From Ophiura sarsii (taxonomy: Eukaryota; Echinodermata; Ophiuroidea; Amphilepidida; Ophiuridae), in assembly GCA_035610835.1 (NCBI GenBank), contig CM069442.1:56709950-56773949 (forward strand): a DNA stretch of 64,000 nt. Direction: 5' to 3'. Within the stretch, counting starts at the first letter, position 1, and each line of letters begins with the position of its first letter. Positions 24,464 through 34,966 of the stretch are shown here, in pieces. The notes under the pieces were generated by a model. It saw nothing but the letters and a program-made list of their open reading frames with translations. It was not told the origin of the DNA and made no database searches. The translations under genes were made by a program, and so were the position numbers.

Positions 24464-24970
24464 GTTACGTTTTTAAAGTAAACAGCGAAGCTACGGATTT
24501 ACGAGAACAAATTCATAGCAATATCAATCTACTCATTTTGACTTATGTACAACGTGAAAACGGGCTTCAGGCGAAAGATTTCCCCATTTCGAAATTTCAA
24601 TTGCTCTTTTATTCAAAAGAACATCAGATGACACAATAGGTTGACCGTATATTACGATGGCCATCGCGAATAAAGCTAGCAACCAATCACAAATGACGTT
24701 TTTCTGATACGACCGCCGGATATACACCATTGATGTACGGTTCTGGATGTCATCATTTTCCCAGGTGATTTTCTGTCTCAAAAGAGTGAACCTCGACGTG
24801 TTGTACTGAAAGAAGATCATTGTTGTTATGCATGAATGTAGAAACTTACATAGGGCAACCAATTCCCTTAAGACCATATACCTGTATTGCTATCAGTTTG
24901 TGACGAGAACGGTCTTTGAAGGCCAGATGCTGTAAAAATAATCGCCAAGGGCATCCAAACTAATGCTCAT
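24464..24970. other. Unassigned; minus-strand secretory-like open frame
   Basis: A 114-codon minus-strand frame (24533-24877) lies here. From an internal ATG it would begin with a basic stretch, then a hydrophobic run (CDWLLALFAMAIVIYG), then a KR pair. This superficially resembles a small secreted precursor. ORFs of this size are expected by chance here, so it is not called as a gene. Confidence 0.25.
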
Positions 24971-25322
24971 AACAGAAACTTTAGGATTTTCCTTAAACCG
25001 AAACACGAACGAAGCATTCCAGCACAAGCTCGATGAGGTTACATGTATCTTCAACTTAGTTCTGAACATTAAGTATCTTAAGACATTTAAGCAATATTTG
25101 TTTCCTCGAACTGTAGGCAGTCAGTCCATTGTTTACGATAACAGAAACTTTGATAACAGAAACTTTAGGATTTTCTTTCAACCGACACACGAACGAAGCA
25201 TTTCAGCACAAGCTCTTTGAGGTTACATGTAACTTAAAATTGGTTCTGAACATTAAGTATCTTAAGACATTTAAGAAATATTTGTTTCCTCGAACTGTAG
25301 GCAGTCAGTCCATTGTTTACGA
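24971..25322 (+). repeat. Tandem duplication, ~184-bp period
   Basis: Two copies (24971-25154 and 25155-25322) share AACAGAAACTTTAGGATTTT, CTGAACATTAAGTATCTTAA and CTCGAACTGTAGGCAGTCAG. Open frames seen in both copies translate the same repeat and are not supported as coding. Confidence 0.85.
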
Positions 25323-25862
25323 TTTTGAATCAGCGAGTACAACCAGGTTACCGTAAGTTAGTAGTGCCGTAAAGTTCGCCGCTATTATTTTCGTGGGGGT
25401 ATAGTTCGCCTGTTACATAAGTAGAGTGTTATATTTTCTGACACTGCTTTAGAGATTTATAATGGGAGTCAGGCAAATTGATAAGGATGAAAGAATATTA
25501 AATAACAAGGAGTTATTTTAGTAAACTATAATAACTCGAGCTCCATGATACCCAACCCAAACCAGTCACGGATAATAATATTTATATAATTAGTCCGAGT
25601 TTTATTTCTCATTTGTCGTTCATAGCCTACTCTTTCAAAGGTTTTGTAGTTGACAATGACATGAAACACGATCATATTCAAATAAAACGAATTAAAAAAC
25701 CTCCAGACACATTTTTCTAAAGGTCCGATTACGTATCAAATCATGCCGACGAATGTATTGATTAATTGTACTGCTTTCTTATTAAAACAACGTTCAACCC
25801 CTACTTCCCATCATCCCACGGCCACATCCCACATTAACCACCTCGTGCGCTCAACCATCCTG
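25323..25862. other. Non-coding stretch, nothing recognised
   Basis: AT-rich unique sequence. No gene or structured repeat supported. Confidence 0.5.
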
Positions 25863-25867
25863 TATAC

Positions 25868-26450
25868 CAGTCAGTTCCGGAACGAGAGCCCGTTTCACTT
25901 GAGGGCGCTACAGATTTGTGCAATCATTGCATTTTCGCTTTTCAACCCTTAATATCTGCATACAAATTAACATCTTAACAGATTTAGTGCAGCCTAGCAA
26001 CTAGAACTCCTCGCGGCAGCTAGTCCGATGATTGTTTCTCACCTTTGACCCCAATATCTCGCAATACAGGTCAAAATTCACCTTTTTACCGCTACCATTT
26101 TCTAGGCGAGTTTATACCATTTTAATGATTTTTTAGGTTAAGTGTGATAATTTTTACATCAAATATAATCCTTTTAGTACTATATATAGTGATGAATTTC
26201 TTAACATTATCCAAGAGATAAAAGACTTATTTTATGGTTGAAAATCGGCAAAATGGGATTTATTTTCAATCTGTGTATGACGGGAGGTCGTTCCCTTGGA
26301 AACTCAGTACCGATCCCAAGCCCGCCCTCTATTGAAATATCAAACTTATTCGTCAATTAGCTGAAGACGGTCTCCCGTCACTTAATGCATCGCATGTGTA
26401 AAAATTGACGGCCCCTCAAGCCGAACGCGATCCCGTTCTGGAGCAGACTG
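25868..26450 (-). mobile_element. MITE family with 5-bp TSD, copy 2
   Basis: A 583-bp element, reverse-oriented relative to the copy at 17461-18006, flanked by direct TATAC (25863-25867 and 26451-26455). Its terminal inverted repeats are about 45 bp: CAGTCAGTTCCGGAACGAGA at the left and, in inverse, CAGTCTGCTCCAGAACGGGA at the right, both followed by CTTGAGGG. It is better preserved at its ends than copy 1. Non-coding. Confidence 0.85.
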
Positions 26451-26615
26451 TATACTGAGTAAATGCTCATGCATCGCTTGAGCTTTTTTCAACACACCTA
26501 AGCGAAAATCGCCATTTTTAAAAGTCTGTTTTGAAATTCCTTGATGATCGAACAGTTGCATTGAAATGAAAAAACTGCACGGCATTGGACCCTTTAAAAA
26601 AACATTTTAATTACA

Positions 26616-26663
26616 TGCATTATCAAGGTAACGCTATTAAAATAGCGTTACCTTGATAATGCA
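26616..26663. repeat. Perfect 48-bp palindrome
   Basis: TGCATTATCAAGGTAACGCT plus ATT is followed by its exact reverse complement with essentially no loop. It can extrude as a cruciform. Possibly the remnant of a short hairpin element. Confidence 0.9.
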
Positions 26664-27217
26664 TATAGCAAAATTTCAATTATCAAACAATTCCCATCTT
26701 TTTATGTATCGTTAAGGTGTCACGGAAGACAAACGGGGAACACATCTACCGCCGGGGGTTCTTTAATTACCAATATGACCAATACTATTTTGGTTTTTCT
26801 GGCTGATTTTTTCAATAAAAAATGTAAGCACTATCGCATTAATATTCTCAGGTAATATTTGATAAAGAAAGCAATACTAAAATGTGACTCGATCAAGCAG
26901 AATGAATCAGATGTTGGGAATATTGATTTTGAGTTATAGGTCAAAAGAAGTGAAGAGTACTTTGTTTTCTCATTGTTTGTAACTTAAAAAAACTAGAAGT
27001 TCGTTTTTGAACCATACTGTAGCATTTTTCACCTGGTTTCAAATGATGGACAAATATCAAAATTGAAAACTGCCGACATGTTACTCATTCGCTTGATCAC
27101 GTGACATATATGCACATTTAACAATGAGGTCGACTCTCTTTTCAATAGAGCTATCGCTTAGCCGGAAAATCACCTCTAACACATAGCAACTGTCATTGAC
27201 CCCATCCGACATCTTAA
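26664..27217. other. Non-coding stretch, nothing recognised
   Basis: AT-rich unique sequence between the palindrome and the poly(G) run. No gene supported. Confidence 0.5.

Positions 27218-27254
<37 letters not shown>
27218..27254 (+). repeat. Poly(G) run of 37
   Basis: An uninterrupted G homopolymer, followed by TATGGGTATCAATGAG, which recalls the GGGGTATCAA terminus next to the poly(G) at 4539. Confidence 0.9.
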
Positions 27255-27255
<1 letters not shown>

Positions 27256-27382
27256 ATGGGTATCAATGAGCAAATTTTTGATCTTGAATTTCACCACTTT
27301 CCCGGACTTCAACTAAGACATGTAATATACCAAAATGTCAAGCATGACCCCTAGTTTTAAAAAACATGTTTTGTTTTGGTCG

Positions 27383-27563
27383 GGTTGCCATGGTAACCAT
27401 GCAGGGCCTCTGATTGGCTAAACAGCGTAACGAACAGAACTCAATAACAAAATGTCGCATAACTACCATATTTAGGGAATGGGTGCGTATGGACAATACG
27501 CACAAAACCATGAAGCCGGATTTTTTTCGCGGTTGCCATGGTAACCGGGAAGCGTCCAATCAG
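27383..27563. promoter_or_regulatory. Two X-box palindromes, each next to a CCAAT box
   Basis: GGTTGCCATGGTAACC occurs at 27383-27398 and 27531-27546. It fits the RFX-factor X-box consensus (GTNRCC-N-GYAAC type) as a perfect palindrome. CCAATCAG lies 9-12 bp downstream of each: in inverse (CTGATTGGC, 27410-27418) after the first and direct (27556-27563) after the second. RFX plus NF-Y pairs are known promoter architecture. Whether this is a promoter, a repeat or both cannot be told from sequence. Confidence 0.45.
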
Positions 27564-28454
27564 GGTATTTCGCAGCGCCATTTAAAAACGCAAGGTCGTT
27601 TTAAAAAAAACTCTTCATAGTTTTGTAGGCCTCTGTATGCTTAACATTTGTGCCAATTTCCACGGTCACACGACTTTTCGTTTTTGAGTTACGTTTGTTA
27701 CGGTTTCGCACGTTTGCGCGTTTCCTTGTTTTGAGATATCAAGCGAAACGTATACAAAAATATTAAAATTGCTTATAAAATTATAAATTGACATATGAGA
27801 TGAAAATAATTGTTTATATATTGTAAAGCTTGAATTTAGACAAATTTTGAGTCAATTTTGATGAAAATCGCATGTAAATTAGGATTTTTATCGCGATTTT
27901 AAAGATAAGGAGCTTAAATATAGCCGGGTGAGAAAAAATAAAGAAATACATAAGAAATGGCGTTAACTTAAAATTTTGATAAATAATTATGCGCAATGGA
28001 TTAATTTAATATTATTACCAAAAAAATTATAGAAAATTACAATTGTTTAATTTATATATAATTTTAACTGAATTTGCTAAAAAGCACAGGGTGAGCGTTT
28101 TCTACACACAAACGAATACAAAACGCCTCCGATTTTCGAAATTCCGTCAATTAAAGTGACCATAACATCAGAACTGAATATCCGATTTGACTCAATTAAA
28201 AAGCATTTTAAAGCTAAGACTTTGCAGAATCTTTTAAAAATGTTTGCACATTTTTGTGGGAAAAAATGAAAATTTTGAATTAAAAAACACCAATATTTTC
28301 ACGACAAATCTGAACATCTACCCAAAATAAAACAACCACCCGACCGACTAACCCTACCTACGATGTTGAGATGTCCGTTTGCCCGTAGGACAGGGGTTTT
28401 GTAGTCGCCTAATGTTCCTACAGTTTTCGATGTGAAACAACAATAGTGCAAACT
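27564..28454. other. AT-rich non-coding stretch
   Basis: Very AT-rich between 27720 and 28080. At about 28340-28420, GACCGACTAACCC... and ...GCCCGTAGGACAGGGGTTT resemble the hairpin MITE at 58532-58656, suggesting a diverged copy. No gene seen. Confidence 0.5.
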
Positions 28455-28960
28455 ACAGATTGAGGATGATTAGCACTTATATTTCTGGTATGAACTTCTT
28501 GATTGAGGTACATAAGGGAGAACATTCATTGTCTTATGAAAGTAAATGAAAGACGACCACATTTACCCTACGTCATTACGTATAACCGGGGGCGCGTACA
28601 CACCTGGATGAGATATTTTTATGAATCATCTATTCAACACAAAACCAATACGAACCAATTGTGTGGTACGTAAGCTGCTGTCATTGGCAAATTAGAAAAA
28701 TAAAAAAAAGGTTACTTGTTAACATTTGCGACGATTTTGTCAGTGTGGTGCAGTGTTGAAGGTATTATATTTGAAAGTACAATATCAAGAATATTATAGA
28801 ATGGTGTAAGGATACAATGAATATAACCTGTTTGGATAGATACAATCTGAACCATATCGCATTTAATTGAAATGGAGTAGATACTGTCAACATCATACTG
28901 TATCAACCATAAGATTTGATGTTGAAATAAGGGCAAACTATACATAGTTACTGGATACTC
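28455..28960 (+). repeat. ~500-bp dispersed duplicate, copy 1
   Basis: Aligns with 30225-30690 in the same orientation. The best-conserved core reads TACGTCATTACGTATAACCG then GGGGCGCGTACACACCTGGA, identical over about 40 bp in both. Outside the core the copies differ by substitutions and small indels. The CRE-like TACGTCAT and the GC-rich core in an AT-rich background are notable. No coding content. Confidence 0.85.
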
Positions 28961-28997
28961 TGGTTCATAAATTGTTTATTATTATCAGATTTACTTA

Positions 28998-29180
28998 GAG
29001 AATAATGACTGCGTAACAACTGTTTTCGTGAATTTGTTTTAAAATCAGAGGTTTTTGTTCTGGTCTGAGGAATTGTCCCGAGGGGCGCAGCCCCCGAGGG
29101 ACAATTCCGAATGACCAGAACAAAACCCGAGGATTTCAAAACAAATTCACGAAAACAGTTGTTAAGCAGTCATTATTCTC
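28998..29180. mobile_element. 183-bp hairpin element
   Basis: The left arm starts GAGAATAATGACTGC and includes GAAAACAGTTGTTA in inverse at the right. The right arm ends GCAGTCATTATTCTC. About 85 bp pair with few mismatches around the core CCCGAGGGGCGCAGCCCCCG. It lies between the two ~500-bp duplicates. Confidence 0.85.
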
Positions 29181-30224
29181 ATTCATTACTGAAAAAGATA
29201 CATATTTTATCCAAATCGTTGATTTGTACCGATATAATCTTGCTAATAATTAATTAGTTTTCTGTTTATTATCCACCCCTTCTTAGTTATTGAAACAGTC
29301 CAAGTCGGGTCATCCCCTCATTAATTTTTTTATCATTCAACCAATCAGAAAAAAGCTTTAATCGTGTTTCCTCATAACTCATTGAATATTCAGTTTAGGG
29401 GCGTAAGGCGTTAATTTGATTGGTCGGTCAGTGAGCAAAACAATGGAACACTTTGGCGCAGTACTTTCGGGCAATTATTAGTAACCCGCGCTCGGCGTGC
29501 TCGTTCTTATCTAACGATTATTTTGATTGGAACGCACTTGGTACGCAGCTATCGCGATTATTCATGAAGTAATGAATAGGTAACATTGACATGTGATAAA
29601 ATAAAATTGTTGTTTCAAAACATTGTAGACTATTCCTCTGTAGAACAATTACCAGAGTTCTGGTAATATGCCGTAAGAAATGCAGCAACTCTCATCGAAC
29701 CTTATCCAACATCTATATATTATAAGGAACGGCATCCAGATTCATACGGATTGAAAAACGTTCGACGCTTTGACAAAACGCACTGGCTGTCCGTACTAAG
29801 GAGTTGTTCTTGTTCATTGCGTTCGATGATCATGGCTAAACATATTTCCCGAAACACCGAATTGACACACGGGGAAGTAAACAAACAAACGGTGAGAAGT
29901 GGCCTATTGTTAATATCCGATAATTGGTTTGCTTTACTATTGACCAATTACACGCAGACAATATACTATATCGATCGATCAATACCTTTAAGTGGGCAAT
30001 TACGACGGAGCAAACATTATTTTTCGTATTGGCGGGTCATTATTTAACTGCACCCTGTTCATCTACACAAAACTGTCCGTTTATCCCATTGCGTTTACCC
30101 TCTCCGTTCGACGGTTTTCAATCCATACCAATCTGGATGCAATCCCTTAAATTTTAATAGCTCTTTTAAAGTTTAAGATTTGTGAAGAAGTACAAACGCA
30201 GGTAAAATTACTAGCGCAGACCAT
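29181..30224. other. Non-coding stretch, nothing recognised
   Basis: Overlapping open frames on both strands at 29720-30157 are short and not protein-like. No gene or repeat supported. Confidence 0.5.
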
Positions 30225-30690
30225 AAATGGAGGATGATTTGCATTATCCTCCTGGTATCATATTCTTGATTGAGGTACTGCAAGGGAGAACGTACATTGT
30301 CTTATCACAGCTAATAGAAGACGACCACATTTACTCTACGTCATTACGTATAACCGGGGGCGCGTACACACCTGGATGAGGTATTTTCTTAAATCATCTA
30401 TTCAACACAAAACTGATAAGGACCAATTGTCTGGTTCGAGAGCTGTCATTTCCAGATTAGAAAAAAAATCCACAATTTTAGTATGTTGAATTGTTGAAGG
30501 CAGCCTATTATAATTGAAAGAACAATATCAAGAATGGGACGGTGTAAGGATACAATGTAATTTGTTTTGATAGAGACCATCTGGACCATGTCACATTTAA
30601 TTGAAATGGATTAGACAGTTTAAACGTCATCCTGTATCGGCAATAAGATCCCCGGTTGAAATGAGGGGCAACTATTCATAGTTGCAGGGT
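30225..30690 (+). repeat. ~500-bp dispersed duplicate, copy 2
   Basis: Second copy of the repeat at 28455-28960, about 1.77 kb downstream and in the same orientation. It includes the invariant core around TACGTCATTACGTATAACCG and the shared words GGTGTAAGGATACAATG and TTTAATTGAAATGGA. Confidence 0.85.
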
Positions 30691-32419
30691 ATTTTTGTTA
30701 TTCATTAAACAAAAACATATGGGATGTAAATTGTAATGCATGTTATAGGTTCTTCATTACATGGTCCATCGTTCGCAGTTATACCATAACAATTCGTATT
30801 GAAGCATATGCATCTAAACAAAGCCGTTTCTCAACTCGCAAGATTTTAGGGATAGTTCAACAAACATTGCCCGATAAAAGATAGTGGTTGCATCACGAAA
30901 GAACAATCATGTTCAGACCGATCATATCACTTAGATCAGAATTTATTCTTCACATGTTTCAATTAGTGGTTAAGCGTAGAACTTTCATGCGGAAAATTGA
31001 CATGATATACTTTTCAAAACGATTTTTGTGTGTCAATGAGTCAAACTAAATAGTGCATGTATAATGTTCGAATCTATAAAATGTCAATTGTCTAATGATT
31101 TCAGCTAGATATTTAGTGCTATATTGGACAGTTGGCGCTAACAGGACGCTTTTATTCTTTGTAGTGTGGTGTATTACGCGAGAGAAGACTTAGCTAATAT
31201 TTGGCATCGTGTACCAGCCGGGGGTCTAAAACACCACTGGGCATACTTGATCTCCCTTGTGGATATTTAAATTTTAGTTTGGAAGAAATCATTAAATTGA
31301 ACATTACATTTCTGATGTAATGCCTCTTTTATTTATTCACAGTTGTAATTGATAATTTGTCAGAGTCTTGCTTGGCCGATACCTGGTACCATGTACTTCG
31401 TCACATTCATTCAGGCTAAATATGGTGTCCTGAGGCAATTTAGTATGTAAACACGTGTACACACCCCTGCAGACAAGACGCATTGTCATTTGGAATTATC
31501 GATCGATTTCATATTAAAACGTAGACCAATTTTCCCGCCATATTCAAGACAGCTTATGATATTATGCTCTAACCGTCATATTATGAATTTGTTCTTATTC
31601 AGTTTGATGCTCGACTGTCCAAGGCGAGATTAAAAAACGAACTCTCTTTCACAAACAGCCAGCTGTTAACAGAGTCGTACAACGCCAAGACATGACACAT
31701 TTGAATGTACCTCTTAGTCGGCCCCTCGGGGGAATCTCAGCTTACCAAATCTCGATCTTAATATTTATCTATTTTTATTGATAAGAATAAAAACAAACCA
31801 GTGACGTCGATATTGGAAGATAAATGTACCAAAGGACTATGCACCATAGGAAGCTTATATCATAGGAAGCTTCTTAATGCTGAATAAACTTAGTTTGGTT
31901 AAAGTGTGTGTGTTTCTGGTAAAGTTATAAACCTGTCCCTGTGATAGTTCTGAAGCCTCTGATAACATATTTGTCGTAAGATTTGCCAAGTGTAATGACC
32001 TCTACTCGCATGATAACTTCGTCCGATATTAAGTGAGTAGCAAACAGAAGTAAAGTTCAAATCTCCGCATTGCCTTAACATGTATAACGGGATACTATCT
32101 TGAAAATGTTACACTTTTGACAGTATTTATAGCCCTTGCACTTATCGGTTCTTCAAAACGTAAACAATTATCCAGTCATCAAAATTACTAGTAGCTAAAT
32201 TGTCGGTCGGGTATAAATAATGAACTCATTTACGGGATGAACACAAATGTCATATGATTTAATTTCAAATTTTGCAAGTCAATGACATACACTTGTAAAC
32301 TGTTCCTGGAACCGTATCAGTTTAAACATATTTCATATGGTCACCCTGACACAGAAGAGAAAAAATGCGCTTTGAAATACGAGATACTCTCTATTCAGAT
32401 AGTGACCAAACAATTTGTT
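30691..32419. other. Non-coding stretch, nothing recognised
   Basis: AT-rich unique sequence flanking the LTR element. It ends in ATTTG (32420-32424), the left target-site duplicate. No gene supported. Confidence 0.5.
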
Positions 32420-32424
32420 ATTTG

Positions 32425-32885
32425 TGTTGTGACGCTAAATTTATATTGATATTATTAATAGTATTATTAATTCTAGATATTTCCATATCTAGAATTCAGG
32501 CCATGATTGACTTGAAATGGCAACACCGTACTTCCGTATTCTGAATCCCATTCAGTCTACGCGCCAATATCTCTGACCAATTCAAGTCTTCGTGCCACGC
32601 TGACAACACCTCATAAGTTTAGGCCATATAGTTTTCTATTCACACAACAGGACTGGTGAGCTCTGAATTACAGAAGCTCACGATTGATGCGTGTCATGTC
32701 ATTTCTTTAGGATAGTCTAGATGCTGGGTGCTGTGTTCGTTTATAATATGAGTAAGTGAACTATTTATGATGAATTAATAAAATGTATATATAAATAACT
32801 TGGAAGCTATATCCGTTATATTCATTCTGTGTGTTTTGATCCCCTCTCCGCCATGCGAGTATTTTCCCTAAAACCACGTCACAAT
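32425..32885 (+). repeat. 5' LTR
   Basis: 461 bp beginning TGTTGTGACG and ending CGTCACAAT, so the ends are short inverted repeats. It contains a palindrome ATTCTAGATATTTCCATATC near 32465-32500 and an AATAAA-like word (TTAATAAAATG) near 32777 that could serve polyadenylation. It should hold the element's promoter. Confidence 0.95.
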
Positions 32886-33969
32886 ATCTGGTGGAGAATT
32901 CCGTCTTTTTTGATATTCCTATATCAATGTTTATATTATTCCGGTCAATTTACCAGCCCCCTTCATTTTGAATAATTAGGACTGTAGCTACAAAGTTGTA
33001 TATGTATTTTGTTGTTCATCGCATCCAGTGTCGACGACTGTAACTCAGCGTGGTGAGAGGGTTTGAATTCAGGTAGCATTTTGTTGGTATGCACTGCTGA
33101 AATTTAATTATATGTCTATTGAAATTTGTTTTATAGACCCAGAAAGGTCTATTAAAATTGTGTTTAAAATAGTATACACGAAATACATGTAGTATGGCCT
33201 ATCAATAATTAGGTCTTATTTACGCTGGCAATAATGGGCGCATTCTACATGTCCAACGTGGCAAGTCGATAAAGTCTTTTATATACATGTAATTGTTCCG
33301 ATATACAAGTCTCTGATAATCTGGTTCAAAAGTGCATGACCACGGTCTGATATCCATTGATAAAATTTTTTAATCCGAGATTGAAATTCTCGAGCGCGGT
33401 AAAATTCTATTGTGAAGATTTTATAAGCTCTTCTACTGGGCAGGTGCGTTTCAGACAGACAATTTCTTCGGATGAAATAAATCTTGTTTATTTTTGGATG
33501 AGACTGATGACAGTCAGAATTTTATATAAATTTTGAATGGACTGATTTCTAAATCAAGATACATAATATTGATACACTGCACTGCAATTGAATAAATATT
33601 TTATATATTCAGCTGTAACTTGGGACTTTATTCATTTAATTTGATGTCAACTTTAAATTGTTGACTTGGATTTCATTGAGCTTTTAATTTTTTCTCATTG
33701 GTGAATTTAAACTTCATCAATTAAGTTCATTGTTAGTCTATTAATTAAATTTAATCATCAATCATAATCAATACATTTTAATTGATAATCGTAATCAAGT
33801 TTAATAATTAATAAACTTGGTTCATGTTCAGATTTTTCAAATTTTGATTGAATTTGAACTTGAATTTTGATCTTGAACTTGAGATTGACTAAAAATTTTT
33901 TTTGTTGATTAAATTCCGAATTCTCTTTGGAATTAGCTTGTGATTTTGACATAGATTGTTAAAAAGGCA
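32886..33969 (+). other. 5' untranslated leader of the LTR element
   Basis: Roughly 1.08 kb between the LTR and gag, AT-rich and low-complexity towards the end (TTGAA/TTGAT runs near 33830-33900). It contains the candidate primer-binding site at 32889. Minus-strand open frames here are artefacts of the biased composition. Confidence 0.7.
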
Positions 33970-34911
33970 ATGAGCGATAGCGATAGTGATAGTGATAGTA
34001 AGTCTGTTATATCACTTAATAGTATAGAGGAGGTTGAACTTGACGTAGCAAATATGGCTAAATATGATATGCATAATTGCGATATTAAATATTCTGGTAA
34101 TCCAGATGATGACGTAGATAACTTCATTAGTAGATTTGAGACGTATGCTGAGCTGAGAGATTATACCGCGCCAAAATCTATACTTGCCTTACAAACAAAA
34201 GTTTATGGAAATGCTCGCGTCTATTTGGATTCAATTCCTGATACAGATAAGGATACCATAACCAAGATTAAAGATTTACTTAAAAGTAATTTCGAAGGTT
34301 CATCTTGGAAATGGAGCGTCGAATCTAAGCTGTTGTCGCGTAAGCAATTGACATCAGAAACACTTGACGACTATGCTTGTGAAATAATAAGATGGTGCAA
34401 GCAGGTTGGTAAATCTGAAGCAGAAAAGTTATCTATTTTTGTTCGCGGTCTTTTGCCTTATGTCAGAGCGTTTGTGTTTTCAAAAGAACCTGAATCATTT
34501 AAACAAGCACTAGACGCCGCGAGATTGGGAATTTCAGTACAGCAAACGGCAAATGACTCGCTATTCGCACCCGCACAATCACAAAATACTGAGCCCCAGG
34601 TAAATAGCATTCATTCTGTTCTGGACACACTGACGGGAGTCGTGTCTAATATAGCCACCAGAATGGAGAAATTAGAACACGACAAACATGTCTCTTTTTC
34701 TTCCCCGTTAGATCGTACTTACAATTCAGATAGAATAAGTAGTTTCTCTCAACCTAGGCATCAACCTAATCAAACTTGGAATCAACCAAGGCAGTCACAG
34801 GCCCCCTATAGATCGTACAGAAAATTAGTATGCAATAGGTGTGGTCGTGTGGGACATGGGTGGAGAAAATGCTATGCCAAATTTGACGTAAATAGGAATC
34901 CTTTAAACTAA
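33970..34911 (+). CDS. gag: Gag polyprotein of the Ty3-type element
   Basis: A 313-codon capsid/nucleocapsid protein of the retrotransposon. The N-terminus is an Asp-Ser repeat (from about residue 2 to 11). Residues ~35-190 have the helical, Trp-containing character of the retrotransposon Gag capsid family (conserved words such as FISRFETYAELR and SWKWSVESKL). Near the C-terminus, at about residues 289-302, a single zinc knuckle CNRCGRVGHGWRKC fits C-X2-C-X4-H-X4-C and should bind RNA. The frame stops at TAA 34909-34911, immediately after the slippery heptamer TTTAAAC. The start is the first in-frame ATG after the leader. The particle it builds would package the element RNA in the cytoplasm. 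No disruption is seen. Confidence 0.93.
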   Translation: MSDSDSDSDSKSVISLNSIEEVELDVANMAKYDMHNCDIKYSGNPDDDVDNFISRFETYAELRDYTAPKSILALQTKVYGNARVYLDSIPDTDKDTITKIKDLLKSNFEGSSWKWSVESKLLSRKQLTSETLDDYACEIIRWCKQVGKSEAEKLSIFVRGLLPYVRAFVFSKEPESFKQALDAARLGISVQQTANDSLFAPAQSQNTEPQVNSIHSVLDTLTGVVSNIATRMEKLEHDKHVSFSSPLDRTYNSDRISSFSQPRHQPNQTWNQPRQSQAPYRSYRKLVCNRCGRVGHGWRKCYAKFDVNRNPLN

Positions 34912-34966
34912 TAAACCCATCTGCTAGACAGAAAAAGAAACATGTTCCACGACATGTAGATGGGTT
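34902..34966 (+). promoter_or_regulatory. -1 ribosomal frameshift signal at gag-pol junction
   Basis: The heptamer TTTAAAC (34902-34908) is in the T-TTA-AAC register of gag and is followed at once by the gag stop TAA. After a 5-nt spacer, AACCCATCT (34914-34922) pairs perfectly with AGATGGGTT (34958-34966). On the 3' side an inner stem ACATGT/ACATGT (34940-34945 with 34952-34957) closes a 6-nt loop and could stack coaxially, leaving a 17-nt A-rich bulge. The pol frame is open from 34896, exactly the -1 frame. Heptamer, spacer and stem all match the known requirements for programmed -1 frameshifting. Efficiency is unknown. Confidence 0.85.

Noticed and set aside
32780..33969. Small frames in the LTR element leader
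   Set aside because: Low-complexity AT-rich sequence; no conserved domain and no relation to gag.
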